From CAZPGL01 sp964586175 (GTDB lineage: Bacteria > Actinomycetota > Acidimicrobiia > Acidimicrobiales > MedAcidi-G1): DNA of 14,096 bases. Below, in pieces: positions 1 through 6,947 of the stretch (its first letter is position 1; each line of letters begins with the position of its first letter). The notes under the pieces are model-generated. The model was not told the DNA's origin. It did not search any database and saw only the letters and a program-made list of their open reading frames with translations. The stretch is taken from positions 1 through 14,096 of the forward strand of contig CAZPGL010000047.1 in NCBI GenBank assembly GCA_964586175.1, read 5' to 3'. A program made the translations under genes and the position numbers.

Positions 1-686
1 TCATCCTGGATGAGTCCGACTCGTACGGGGTCGAGATGGGCCTGCAGCTGGTGGATGCCGCCGGCGAGGGCGAGGTGCGCCTCGTCTCCATGGCCCCCAA
101 CAACGAGATGAGCGGCCTGCGCACCGCCCTGGCCATGGGTGCAGCGAGCGCTGTGCTGGTCAGCGATGATGCGCTGGCCGGCTCGGACGCCCTGTCCACG
201 GCCAAGGTGCTGGCCAAGGCCATCGAGCGCTGCGAGCCCACCCTGATCCTGGCTGCCACCGAGTCCAGCGACGGCTACACCGGCACCGTTCCGGTGCAGA
301 TCGCCGAGTTGCTCGATCTGCCGTCGGTGACCTTCGGCAAGGAGATCGAGGTTGCCGACGGTGTGGCCACCGTGAAGCGCCAGACCGAGGCCGGCTACGA
401 CGAGATCGAGTGCTCGCTGCCGTGCGTCGTGTCGGTCACCGCTGGTGTGGTCGAGCCCCGCTACCCGTCCTTCAAGGGCATCATGGCCGCCAAGAACAAG
501 CCGGTCGAGGAGCTCGACCTGGCCGGCCTCGGCATCGACCCGGCCACCGTCGGTTGGGCCGGCGCCCGCCAGGAGATCACCGACATCGCCGAGGCCCCGG
601 CCCGCGAGGCCGGCGAGATCGTTCACGACGAGGGCGACGCCCACGAACGCATCCTGGCGTTCCTGGACGACCTCAAGGTTCTGTAG
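1..686 (+). CDS. etfB: Electron transfer flavoprotein, beta subunit (5' end outside window)
   Basis: This is the small subunit of the soluble EtfAB heterodimer, which accepts electrons from acyl-CoA and similar dehydrogenases and passes them towards the quinone pool. The reading frame is already open at position 3 (ILDESDSYGVEMGLQL), so the ATG at 36 is an internal Met and roughly 30-40 N-terminal residues lie upstream. Seen directly: the fold-typical stretch LRTALAMGA and the segment ATESSDGYTGTVPVQIAELL, which matches the nucleotide (AMP)-binding signature of EtfB. The C-terminal tail ends VHDEGDAHERILAFLDDLKVL, typical of the family. The stop codon overlaps the Shine-Dalgarno sequence of etfA ten bases later, so the two subunits are co-translated. 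Base composition matches its neighbours. Confidence 0.95.
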   Translation, partial: ILDESDSYGVEMGLQLVDAAGEGEVRLVSMAPNNEMSGLRTALAMGAASAVLVSDDALAGSDALSTAKVLAKAIERCEPTLILAATESSDGYTGTVPVQIAELLDLPSVTFGKEIEVADGVATVKRQTEAGYDEIECSLPCVVSVTAGVVEPRYPSFKGIMAAKNKPVEELDLAGLGIDPATVGWAGARQEITDIAEAPAREAGEIVHDEGDAHERILAFLDDLKVL

Positions 687-695
687 GAGGCCGCT

Positions 696-1661
696 GTGGG
701 AATCGCGAAGATCTGGATCTACGGCGAGTCGGTCGACGGCGCCACCACCACCACCACGCTGGAACTGCTGGCCAAGGCCCGTACCTTGGCCGACACCGTC
801 GAGGTCGTCGTCCACGGCGACGCCGCTGGCCTGGCCGCCGAACTGGGTGATCACGGCGCGGCCGCCGTGCTGAGTATCGGCGACCTGGGTACCGGCCTGG
901 CCGGGCCCCGGGTGGCATCGGCCGTTGCCGGTGCCGTGGCAGCCGGCACCGGACCCGACGTCGTGCTGTGCGCCACCACCTACGACGGCCGCGACGTGGC
1001 CGGCCGCCTCTCGGCCAAGCTGGACGCTCCGGTCATCACAAACGTGGTCGACCTGGTCGCCGACGGCGACCGCCTGCTCGGCACCGAGCCGGTGTTCGGG
1101 GGCACCACCGACGTGAGCACTGGGTTCACCGGTGACGGCACGGCCATCTTCCTGGTCCGCCCCAAGTCGTTCGTGGCCGAAGCCGCGGGCGGCGCGGCGG
1201 CCACCGTGGGCAGCCTCGAGGTCGGCGACCTGGGCAACACCGGCGGATCGGTCGTCAAGGACCGCTTCGTCGAGGAGAGCACCGGCCCCAAGCTGGACGA
1301 GGCGGCCATCGTCGTCTCCGGCGGCCGTGGCCTCGGCGAGGCCGACAAGTACTCGATGATCGAGTCGCTGGCCGGTCTGCTCAAGGGCGCCGCCGGTGCC
1401 TCCCGGGCCGTGGTCGACGCCGGTTGGGTGCCCTACTCGTACCAGGTGGGCCAGACCGGCAAGGTCGTGAAGCCCACCGTCTACCTGGCCTGCGGCATCT
1501 CCGGTGCCACCCAGCACCTGGTGGGGATGAAGGGCTCGGCCAACATCATCGCCATCAACAAAGACGAGGAGGCCCCCATCTTCGGGGTGGCCGACCTCGG
1601 CATCGTGGGAGACGTGCACAAGGTGCTGCCCGCCCTCATCGAGGCCCTCGAAGCCCGATGA
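696..1661 (+). CDS. etfA: Electron transfer flavoprotein, alpha subunit
   Basis: This is the FAD-binding subunit of EtfAB, 321 residues, the normal length. The GTG start at 696 is chosen because a perfect AGGAGG (685-690) lies five bases upstream and overlaps the etfB stop. The N-terminal half carries the divergent Rossmann-like domain shared with EtfB. The C-terminal half is the conserved FAD domain: GRGLGEADKYSMIE, then VVDAGWVPYSYQVGQTGKVV, then LACGISGATQHLVGMKGS and IIAINKDEEAPIFGVADLGI, which is the family signature. It pairs with etfB in one transcript. A strong intrinsic terminator follows at 1698-1740. No nearby dehydrogenase indicates the electron donor, so the pair probably serves several, as is usual for group I ETFs. 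Confidence 0.97.
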   Translation: MGIAKIWIYGESVDGATTTTTLELLAKARTLADTVEVVVHGDAAGLAAELGDHGAAAVLSIGDLGTGLAGPRVASAVAGAVAAGTGPDVVLCATTYDGRDVAGRLSAKLDAPVITNVVDLVADGDRLLGTEPVFGGTTDVSTGFTGDGTAIFLVRPKSFVAEAAGGAAATVGSLEVGDLGNTGGSVVKDRFVEESTGPKLDEAAIVVSGGRGLGEADKYSMIESLAGLLKGAAGASRAVVDAGWVPYSYQVGQTGKVVKPTVYLACGISGATQHLVGMKGSANIIAINKDEEAPIFGVADLGIVGDVHKVLPALIEALEAR

Positions 1662-1697
1662 CCGCCGCCGGCTGAGGCCGGCCGCGAACGGACGAAC

Positions 1698-1740
1698 ACG
1701 ACGGTTCCGGCTCCGACGGGGTCGGGACCGTCGTCGTTTT
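1698..1740 (+). terminator. Intrinsic terminator after etfBA
   Basis: A perfect 8-bp outer stem, ACGACGGT (1698-1705) with ACCGTCGT (1727-1734), encloses a shorter inner CCGA/TCGG pairing and is followed by TTTT at 1737-1740. It sits between the convergent etfA and the minus-strand gene that ends at 1740. The T-tract favours the plus direction. On the minus strand the hairpin is present but no clear U-run follows. Confidence 0.75.
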
Positions 1741-2729
1741 CACCCGGCGGCACGGTGGTCGCGGGTGTCGAGGGCCCAGGCCAGCCCGTCGTCGGGGTCA
1801 GCCACGGCCAAGCCGAGGTGCCAACCGGGCACTGGTGATCCGTCGTCCCACGACCACCAGGCCAACTCGAGGACGGCGTCGCCCAGTTCGCCGGGGTCGG
1901 GCGGCCAGTCGTCGTCGAAGCCGGCAAGCAGGTGGGCACACCACCAGGCATCGAAGCGGCCCCGGGCCGTGCCGGGACGGCGGCCGTGGGCCCCGCCCGA
2001 GGCTGCAGCCCATGCCAGGTGGGTCATGGCCTCGTCGGCGCCGATGGGTCGCATCCGGGCGGTCGTCGCACCGAGGGCGGCGACGGCTGCCGGAGCATCG
2101 CCGGTGACGGCCACCGCCCGCGATGTGCCCTCCGACTGTTCGGTCCACGTGCGGGTCAGGTCGCGGAGGGCGTCGACGGCGGGGTCGTCGACGGCGGGGC
2201 CGGCCGATGGCAGGTCGACCGGATCGAGCCGGCCGGTCGGCGGGGCCGGGTCGTCGATGTCGTAGGGCCCGATGGCGGGGCCGTCGGTCGCCGGTTCCCA
2301 TGCGGCCAGCCGCAGGGGCAGATCCAACGGATCGTCGGGAAGCACCAGGCCGGTCAGGTCCTCGCCCCTGGTGACCCGTTCGTGGGCCACCAGAGCCCGC
2401 AGCGGGCCGTCGGGCAGGTGCGGTTCGAGGTCGGCCCAGCTCCGCCCGGACGCGGCCACCTCGGCCAGCGGGGCCAGCCCGAACCGCTGGGCGTCGCGCC
2501 CAACGGCCCGGGCTGCGGCGTCGGCCGGGCCGGCCAGGGCCAGGCGGTGGTCGGCGTGGTCGGCGGCCGGCCAGAGTTGGTGGCCCCGCTCGTGGGCACC
2601 CCGGGCCCGCTCGGCGACGGCTTCGACGCTGTCCCAGTCGCCATCGTCGCAAGCCTCGTCGACGGCCCGGAGCAGGCCGTCGAGGTCCCCGGTGTCGAGC
2701 AGCCGGTCGAGGGGCCGGGCAGGACTCAC
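1740..2729 (-). CDS. Unrecognised protein, last gene of the phosphomutase/DUF3090/kinase-like operon
   Basis: I do not recognise a named family. The GTG start at 2729 is preferred because GTG overlaps the TGA of the upstream gene by four bases (GTGA, 2726-2729); a longer in-frame opening to 2882 would run far inside that gene. The product is 329 residues. Residues 1 to about 130 are Ala/Leu/Asp-rich and look helical (LDRLLDTGDLDGLLRAVDEA, WDSVEAVAERARGAHERG). The middle is Pro/Asp-rich and probably flexible. The C-terminal part is the most protein-like: EAMTHLAWAAASGGAHGRR, then RFDAWWCAHLLAGFDDDWP and LELAWWSWDDGSPVPGWHLG, rich in Trp. No signal peptide or membrane segment is evident. Translational coupling to the three genes upstream suggests a shared role. 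In Streptomyces and mycobacteria mshC commonly follows this trio, but this protein is not an MshC-type ligase. Confidence 0.75.
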   Translation of the reverse strand: MSPARPLDRLLDTGDLDGLLRAVDEACDDGDWDSVEAVAERARGAHERGHQLWPAADHADHRLALAGPADAAARAVGRDAQRFGLAPLAEVAASGRSWADLEPHLPDGPLRALVAHERVTRGEDLTGLVLPDDPLDLPLRLAAWEPATDGPAIGPYDIDDPAPPTGRLDPVDLPSAGPAVDDPAVDALRDLTRTWTEQSEGTSRAVAVTGDAPAAVAALGATTARMRPIGADEAMTHLAWAAASGGAHGRRPGTARGRFDAWWCAHLLAGFDDDWPPDPGELGDAVLELAWWSWDDGSPVPGWHLGLAVADPDDGLAWALDTRDHRAAG

Positions 2730-3481
2730 AGGAGCGGCCACGGCACCCGACGGCCGGTGGGGTCGTGGGGGAGCACCCCGTCGGTGGCCAGGGCCCGGGC
2801 CCGGGCGGTCACCGCGTCGACCTCGAACGGGTCGAGCAGGTCGGCCAGGGCGGTCGACGGCCCGTCCTCGACGAGCCGCCACAGATCGGCCACCAGGTCG
2901 GTGTCGAGCGGTTCACCGGCCCAGTCCCAGATGACGGTGCGCACCTTGAACTGGTGGTGGAAGCACAAGGCGTTGTCGACAGCCCAGATCCGGCCGTCGC
3001 AGCCGGCCAGCACGTGGCCGGCCTTCCGGTCGGTGTTGTTGGCCACCAGGTCGAAGGCGGCCAGGCGCCGCAGGGCCGGGACGTGGTCGGGGAGGTCGCG
3101 CAGGGTGAAGAAGTGCTGTTCGTAGTCGCACGGCACGAAGAGTTGGACCGACCCCGGTCCGAGCGGACCGTCCCGCAGCACGGTCGGCGGTACGAGCCCC
3201 CAGCCCAGCTGGTGGGTCAGCTCCCAGGCCGCCACCTCCCGCCGGTGGATGTCGGGCGGGAAGTCGTGGAGGGAGCGCTCGCCACGGCCCGGCTTGTAGA
3301 CGCCCTGGAGCAGATGGTCGTCGCACGCGACGTCGACGAGGAACGTGGCATTGGACGACCACGGCATGCGGCCCAGCACGTCGAGGTCGCCGTCGGTCAG
3401 GACGGCGACGGCGTCGGCGTCGGCGATGGGGCCCCGGGGTCGGAACGGCGAGTCGGGGGCCGGCTCGGCGTCAGTTGCCAC
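2726..3481 (-). CDS. SCO1664-family PI3/4-kinase-like protein
   Basis: This 251-residue protein has an atypical kinase fold of the type annotated as SCO1664 family or phosphatidylinositol 3/4-kinase-like in Actinobacteria. Visible motifs: GVYKPGRGERSLHDFP, with Lys63 as the likely ATP-binding lysine; REVAAWELTHQLGWGLVPPT (helix C region); AFDLVANNTDRKAGHVL around 142-158, a catalytic-loop equivalent with Asp144 and Asn149; and WAVDNALCFH, where Asp169 replaces the DFG aspartate. The GTG start at 3481 overlaps the end of the DUF3090 gene by 11 bases, and its own stop overlaps the next start (GTGA). The substrate is unknown; a small-molecule or protein phosphotransferase role is inferred. The trio is often linked to the mycothiol gene mshC in other Actinobacteria, but no mshC is in this window. 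Confidence 0.9.
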   Translation of the reverse strand: MATDAEPAPDSPFRPRGPIADADAVAVLTDGDLDVLGRMPWSSNATFLVDVACDDHLLQGVYKPGRGERSLHDFPPDIHRREVAAWELTHQLGWGLVPPTVLRDGPLGPGSVQLFVPCDYEQHFFTLRDLPDHVPALRRLAAFDLVANNTDRKAGHVLAGCDGRIWAVDNALCFHHQFKVRTVIWDWAGEPLDTDLVADLWRLVEDGPSTALADLLDPFEVDAVTARARALATDGVLPHDPTGRRVPWPLL

Positions 3482-3968
3482 AGGGGCACCAGCCGTCGTT
3501 GGCCGGCTCCAATGGCGCCCCGCACCACGGGCACGGCGGCCGGCCGGCGGCCACCAGCCCGCGGGCCTGGCCGACGAACGCCGCCACCTGCTCGCGGCGC
3601 ACCGGGAAGCGGGCCTGGGCCGGGGTGGCGTCGTCGCGCACCAGCTCCTCGGCGAACAGGATCAGCCGGTCGGTGGACTGCTGGTAGGTGACCCCGAGGC
3701 TGCCCACCACCCAGGCCGGCTCGCCGGGCTCGACGAAATCCTGGGGGCCGGCCCCGGCGTCGTCCCCGTCGGGACCGACCGGCGGCAGGTCGGCCAGCAG
3801 GCGGTCCAGGAACTCAGCCAGCCCGGCCATCTGCTGCTTCTCCAACTTCAGCGACACGAGGTCGCCGGCCCGCTGAGCCTGCAGGTAGAAGACCCGGCGC
3901 CCCTGGGGCCCGGTGGTGCCGGCAGCGAGCACGTCGGTGTCGTCCCAGTCGATCTCGGGGCGGTTCAT
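3471..3968 (-). CDS. DUF3090 family protein with C-terminal zinc-ribbon-like motif
   Basis: This 165-residue cytoplasmic protein belongs to the actinobacterial DUF3090 family, function unknown. The ATG at 3968 is chosen because it overlaps the stop of the phosphomutase gene (ATGA, 3965-3968); an in-frame opening reaching 4148 lies within that gene and reads as Arg/Pro-rich shadow sequence. Seen directly: VFYLQAQRAGDLVSLKLEKQQ near the N terminus, WVVGSLGVTYQQSTDRLILF in the middle, and a C-terminal CPWCGAPLEPANDGWCPCGN, where CxxC plus CxC could hold zinc. A variable acidic Gly/Asp loop (PVGPDGDDAGAGPQD) precedes the middle block. It is the second gene of a tightly overlapping operon and is almost certainly co-translated with its neighbours. 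Confidence 0.93.
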   Translation of the reverse strand: MNRPEIDWDDTDVLAAGTTGPQGRRVFYLQAQRAGDLVSLKLEKQQMAGLAEFLDRLLADLPPVGPDGDDAGAGPQDFVEPGEPAWVVGSLGVTYQQSTDRLILFAEELVRDDATPAQARFPVRREQVAAFVGQARGLVAAGRPPCPWCGAPLEPANDGWCPCGN

Positions 3969-4621
3969 GCCAGGGCCAGCTCCCGCAGCGACCCCTGGGT
4001 GTTGACGGCCAGCACCACGGGGCGTTCGGCGGTGTGGAGCACGGCGCTCACCGAGCACGGGCCGACGACGATGCGCTGGAACAGGTCGAGTGGGGTGCCG
4101 AGCGCGGTGGCCAGGGCGGCCTTGATGGGGTCGGCGTGCGAGACGCACACGATGGCCTCACCGGGGTGGTTGGCCACCAGGACCGCCACCTGGCCGGTGA
4201 TACGGGCCTGCATCTCGGCGAACGACTCGCCCTTGGGGAATCGGAACACCGACGGCTGGCGCTGCACGGTGGCCCACGCCTTGAGCTTCATGAGGTCGCG
4301 CAGCTTGCGGCCCGTCCAGGCGCCGAAGTCGCACTCGTTGAGGCCGGGGGCGATCCGGACCCGCCGGCCCACGGCCCGGGCGATGGGCGACGCTGTCTGC
4401 CTGGTGCGCTCCATCGGTGAGGCGTACACCGCGGCCACGCCCTTGCCGGGCAGGGTGGGCAGGGCGTCGGTCAGCCGGGCCGCCACCCAGGCCGCCTGGT
4501 CGCGGCCCTCGTCGGACAGGTGGAGGCCGGGGGCCCGGCCGGGCAGGGTGGCGCCGGTGGTCGGCGTGCGGCCGTGGCGGACGTAGAGCACCAGCGTGGG
4601 CTTGACGGGGTTCGTAGCCAT
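3965..4621 (-). CDS. MSMEG_4193-family histidine phosphatase/phosphomutase
   Basis: This 218-residue protein is in the histidine phosphatase (phosphoglycerate mutase-like) superfamily, in the subgroup named after MSMEG_4193. The catalytic core is visible: RHG at 15-17, with His16 the phospho-acceptor; SPMERTRQTA at 69-78 with the second arginine; Glu96 in LNECDFGAWTGR; and VSHADPIKA at 160-168 with the second histidine, His162. It is first in a four-gene overlapping operon. No Shine-Dalgarno precedes the ATG. Instead TAGGTT (4636-4631) lies nine bases upstream, so a leaderless mRNA is likely. The natural substrate is not known; an acid phosphatase-like activity on a small phosphorylated metabolite is plausible. 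Its promoter is shared back to back with the DNA glycosylase gene. Confidence 0.93.
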   Translation of the reverse strand: MATNPVKPTLVLYVRHGRTPTTGATLPGRAPGLHLSDEGRDQAAWVAARLTDALPTLPGKGVAAVYASPMERTRQTASPIARAVGRRVRIAPGLNECDFGAWTGRKLRDLMKLKAWATVQRQPSVFRFPKGESFAEMQARITGQVAVLVANHPGEAIVCVSHADPIKAALATALGTPLDLFQRIVVGPCSVSAVLHTAERPVVLAVNTQGSLRELALA

Positions 4622-4630
4622 CGGCCGCTC

Positions 4631-4640
4631 AACCTACCCT
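4631..4640. promoter_or_regulatory. Overlapping divergent -10 elements (TAGGTT minus / TACCCT plus)
   Basis: The decamer AACCTACCCT reads TACCCT on the plus strand (4635-4640), six bases before the glycosylase ATG at 4647, and TAGGTT on the minus strand (4636-4631), nine bases before the phosphomutase ATG at 4621. Both fit the actinobacterial TAnnnT -10 consensus at leaderless spacing and share the TA at 4635-4636. The whole intergenic space is 25 bp. No clear -35 boxes are seen. Confidence 0.6.
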
Positions 4641-4646
4641 GCCGGG

Positions 4647-5327
4647 ATGGACCGGAACCGTGCCCTGGCCGCCGTGCACGACGAGGTGGTGGCCTGCCGG
4701 GCCTGCCCCCGGCTGGTCGCTTGGCGCGAGCAGGTGGCGGCCGAGAAGCGGGCCGCCTACCGGGACCAGGAGTACTGGGGTCGGGGGGTGCCGGGGTTCG
4801 GCGATCCGGCGGCCCGCATCCTGATCGTCGGCCTTGCCCCGGCGGCCCATGGGGCCAACCGCACCGGCCGGGTATTCACCGGCGACCGGTCGGGCGACTT
4901 CCTGTTCGCCGCCCTGCACCGGGTGGGGTTGGCCAACCAGGCCGAGGCCACCGGCCGCGGCGACGGCCTCGAGTTGACCGACGTGTTCATCACCGCTCCG
5001 GTCAAGTGCGCCCCGCCGGCCAACAAGCCGACGCCCGACGAGCGGGCGGTCTGCCGGCCGTTCTTCCAGCGGGAGGTGGCCGCCCTGGACCGGGTGCGGG
5101 TCGTGGTGGTGCTCGGCCAGATCGGCTACCAGGCGGCGGCCGTCGAGTTCGGCCTGCCGGCGCCCCGCCCCAAGTTCGGCCACGGCGTCGAGGCCCCGGT
5201 CCCCGACGGGCCGACCGTGCTCTGCTCGTACCACGTGAGCCAGCAGAACACGTTCACCGGCCGGCTCACCGGGCCCATGTTCGACGCCGTGCTCCAGCGG
5301 GCGGTGACTCTGGCCGATGGCCGGTAG
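4647..5327 (+). CDS. Family 5 (UDGb-type) iron-sulfur uracil-DNA glycosylase
   Basis: This enzyme removes uracil and probably other deaminated bases from DNA to start base-excision repair. It has 226 residues from the ATG at 4647; starting further upstream would enter the divergent promoter. Family 5 features seen: motif GLAPAAHGANRTGRVFTGDR (62-81), which lacks the polar catalytic residue of family 4 motif A; TDVFITAPVKCAPPANKPTP; and a C-terminal HVSQQNTFTGRLT (196-208), the DNA-intercalation/histidine motif. Four cysteines, C17, C20, C121 and C136, are placed to hold the [4Fe-4S] cluster. The gene has its own leaderless promoter. Its TAG stop (5325-5327) is also the start of the -10 box of the following lipoprotein gene. 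Family 4 is the main alternative but fits less well. Confidence 0.94.
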   Translation: MDRNRALAAVHDEVVACRACPRLVAWREQVAAEKRAAYRDQEYWGRGVPGFGDPAARILIVGLAPAAHGANRTGRVFTGDRSGDFLFAALHRVGLANQAEATGRGDGLELTDVFITAPVKCAPPANKPTPDERAVCRPFFQREVAALDRVRVVVVLGQIGYQAAAVEFGLPAPRPKFGHGVEAPVPDGPTVLCSYHVSQQNTFTGRLTGPMFDAVLQRAVTLADGR

Positions 5328-5330
5328 CCT
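5325..5330 (+). promoter_or_regulatory. -10 element TAGCCT of the lipoprotein gene
   Basis: TAGCCT lies seven bases upstream of the GTG at 5338 and uses the TAG stop codon of the glycosylase as its first three bases. Its spacing matches the other leaderless-type promoters in this window. There is no Shine-Dalgarno before the GTG. Confidence 0.5.
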
Positions 5331-5337
5331 CCACGCC

Positions 5338-5700
5338 GTGACGTCGACGAACCGTTCCCCCCGCCGCCTGACCGGCCTGGTGCTGGCCGCCGTGCTGCTG
5401 ACCGCCGGCTGCGCCAACTCGGCCGAACCCAACGGCTGGGACGAGCAGGCCGACTCCACGGGCCGAGGCCTGGCCGAGCGCAACTTCCTCGAGGCCTGCA
5501 TCGAGGCCAACGACGACCTGCCGGCCGCCCAAGGCGAGGCGTTCTGCGAGTGCGTGCTGGTGGCCGTCCAGGAAGCCGTCACCTACGGGAAGTTCAAGGA
5601 ACTCGACGACCACATCCGCAAGAACGGCGACGAGATCACCGCCTCCGGCCTGGCCGAGGGCTACCCCTGGTTCGGCGACGCGGTCGGCGGCTGTTCGTGA
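5338..5700 (+). CDS. Small cysteine-containing lipoprotein, function unknown
   Basis: This is a 120-residue exported lipoprotein. The GTG at 5338 is preferred over the ATG at 5317 because it gives a canonical signal peptide and sits correctly behind TAGCCT; the ATG lies inside the glycosylase gene and upstream of that promoter. The leader has Arg9-Arg10, a hydrophobic stretch LTGLVLAAVLLTAGC and a lipobox ending at Cys25. The mature part has Cys54 (FLEACIEAN), the pair CEC at Cys70 and Cys72 (GEAFCECVLVAVQEA), then FKELDDHIR and a terminal Cys119. The C-x(15)-CxC pattern followed by an acidic helix resembles small secreted or lipoprotein families of unknown function in Actinobacteria. Two disulfides are plausible. 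A stem-loop follows four bases after the stop. Confidence 0.85.
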   Translation: MTSTNRSPRRLTGLVLAAVLLTAGCANSAEPNGWDEQADSTGRGLAERNFLEACIEANDDLPAAQGEAFCECVLVAVQEAVTYGKFKELDDHIRKNGDEITASGLAEGYPWFGDAVGGCS

Positions 5701-5704
5701 CCTG

Positions 5705-5724
5705 AGCGCCGGTCCGCCGGCGCT
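5705..5724. terminator. GC-rich stem-loop between convergent genes
   Basis: A perfect 8-bp stem, AGCGCCGG (5705-5712) with CCGGCGCT (5717-5724), has loop TCCG. It lies between the lipoprotein stop (5700) and the end of the FrhB-type gene (5746). No clear U-tract follows on either strand, so it is only a candidate terminator or mRNA 3'-end stabiliser. Confidence 0.45.
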
Positions 5725-5745
5725 GTCGTGTGTGCCGGTCGGCGG

Positions 5746-6891
5746 TCAGCCGGCCTTGACGGGAATGCCAACCCTCGCAGTGGGGTTGGCCCATTCGGGC
5801 CAGCGGGTGCGGCTCTTTTCGGCCAACTTGTGCATCAGGGTGATGGCACCGGGGTCCGAATCGCCGGGCCGGCCCTCGATCACGCCCTCCTCCAGCATCT
5901 TCATGATGATCTGACGGCCCAGCTCGGTGCGGACGACGGTCAGCGTCCAGTCGTTGTTCTCGCCGATGCCGCCCGTGGAGATGTCGGCGTGCTCGGCGGC
6001 GAAGTCCGGGCAGTGGTTGCAGCCTTCTCGGGTCCAGGCGTGGCATTCCTTCAGGTTGATCTCGTGGTAGTCGCCGTTGCGCATCCAGATCTGGAACACG
6101 CCCTTGATGTTCATCTTCACCATGTCCTCCTTGCGGAGGCGGTACTTGGCGAGGAACAACTCCTCGAAGATCGAATCGTCGAACGACTTGGAGCACAGCA
6201 ACCCGATGTTGAGCTTGATGGGTTTGCCGGCCTTGCCGACCTTGCGATGCCACATGACGGGCCCGATCGACGTCTGGCAGCTCATGCCGACCAGGGCCAG
6301 CGACGACAGGCCCCGTTCCCGGGCTTCGCCGATGGCCATCGTGTTGGCCGAGTAGGTGTAGCGGCTGCCCGCCCCGGCCAGCACCGACTCGCGGTCGGTG
6401 GCCAGAGCCGGCACGGCCTTCCAGTTGGTCTCGTCGTCGCTGGCTGACGCCTCCAGGTGCGACGTGAGCGCACCGTCGATGATGCCGTTGTCGAGGCACC
6501 AGATGAGGATGGCCGAAACCAGCCCACCGTCCTGGCCCAACTGGTGCACGGTGGCGTCCGAGGCCCGGGTGAGCAGCACATCCTTGTAGACGCCGGCCAT
6601 CTCGTCGGGCCGCCGGTGGCGGGCGAACAGGTGCTGGTCGGCTTCGGTCTCCCAGTCGCGGAAGCGGGGGCAGGCCCGGGTGCACGACGTGCAGCCCTTG
6701 ACCCCGTGGGCGCAGTCGTCGAGGCCCAGCTCCTCCTCGAGATGGAACGGCGTGTAGGCGCCCGGGGCGTGCTCGTAACCGATCACGTCGTGGGGGCAGG
6801 AGATGACGCACCCGGCGCAACCCGTGCAGAGCCCCGACGTGATGACCTCGTCGTAGAGCTCCTTCCACTGGAACGTCCACTTCTTGGCCAT
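5746..6891 (-). CDS. FrhB-family iron-sulfur flavoprotein (coenzyme F420 hydrogenase/dehydrogenase beta subunit-like)
   Basis: This 381-residue protein belongs to the FrhB/FdhB family, whose members bind FAD and Fe-S clusters and move electrons to or from F420 or other acceptors. Cys22, 25, 28 and 32 form CxxCxxCxxxCP, and Cys60, 67, 70 and 74 form a second CxxCxxxCP-type site, so two [4Fe-4S] clusters in a ferredoxin-like N-terminal domain are likely. QDGGLVSAILIWCLDNGIID and LVGMSCQTSIGPV match the FrhB core, as does GLLCSKSF. CHAWTREGCNHCPDFAAEHA, followed by ISTGGIGENNDW, is the usual C-terminal cysteine block. No hydrogenase or formate dehydrogenase partner is nearby, so the reaction and partner remain open. 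TACGGT (6905-6900) eight bases upstream suggests leaderless transcription. Whether the cofactor is F420 cannot be settled here. Confidence 0.88.
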   Translation of the reverse strand: MAKKWTFQWKELYDEVITSGLCTGCAGCVISCPHDVIGYEHAPGAYTPFHLEEELGLDDCAHGVKGCTSCTRACPRFRDWETEADQHLFARHRRPDEMAGVYKDVLLTRASDATVHQLGQDGGLVSAILIWCLDNGIIDGALTSHLEASASDDETNWKAVPALATDRESVLAGAGSRYTYSANTMAIGEARERGLSSLALVGMSCQTSIGPVMWHRKVGKAGKPIKLNIGLLCSKSFDDSIFEELFLAKYRLRKEDMVKMNIKGVFQIWMRNGDYHEINLKECHAWTREGCNHCPDFAAEHADISTGGIGENNDWTLTVVRTELGRQIIMKMLEEGVIEGRPGDSDPGAITLMHKLAEKSRTRWPEWANPTARVGIPVKAG

Positions 6892-6899
6892 GGCCGCCG

Positions 6900-6905
6900 A
6901 CCGTA
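6900..6905 (-). promoter_or_regulatory. -10 element TACGGT of the FrhB-type gene
   Basis: Read on the minus strand, TACGGT ends eight bases before the ATG at 6891. There is no Shine-Dalgarno before the ATG. The match to TAnnnT and the spacing suggest a leaderless transcript starting at or near the ATG. Confidence 0.45.
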
Positions 6906-6947
6906 GCCGCCGCTATCTCGAACCGTGTTGTCCGCCCCGGCCGGTGA

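Noticed and set aside
36..38. ATG at 36 as the start of etfB
   Set aside because: The frame is open upstream to the window edge with typical EtfB sequence (ILDESDSYGVE), so the true start is outside the window.
745..765. Repeated ACC codons in the etfA N terminus as a microsatellite
   Set aside because: The run ATTTTTLELL is short, and EtfA proteins tolerate such a Thr stretch; there is no sign of expansion.
1932..3125. A 397-codon open frame on the plus strand across the unknown and kinase-like genes
   Set aside because: It is antisense to two genes with recognisable or coupled reading frames, is Gly/Arg/Pro-rich as expected of a GC-rich shadow, and has no family motif.
3345..4586. A 413-codon plus-strand open frame
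   Set aside because: It lies antisense to the DUF3090 and phosphomutase genes, which carry clear family motifs; this frame shows none.
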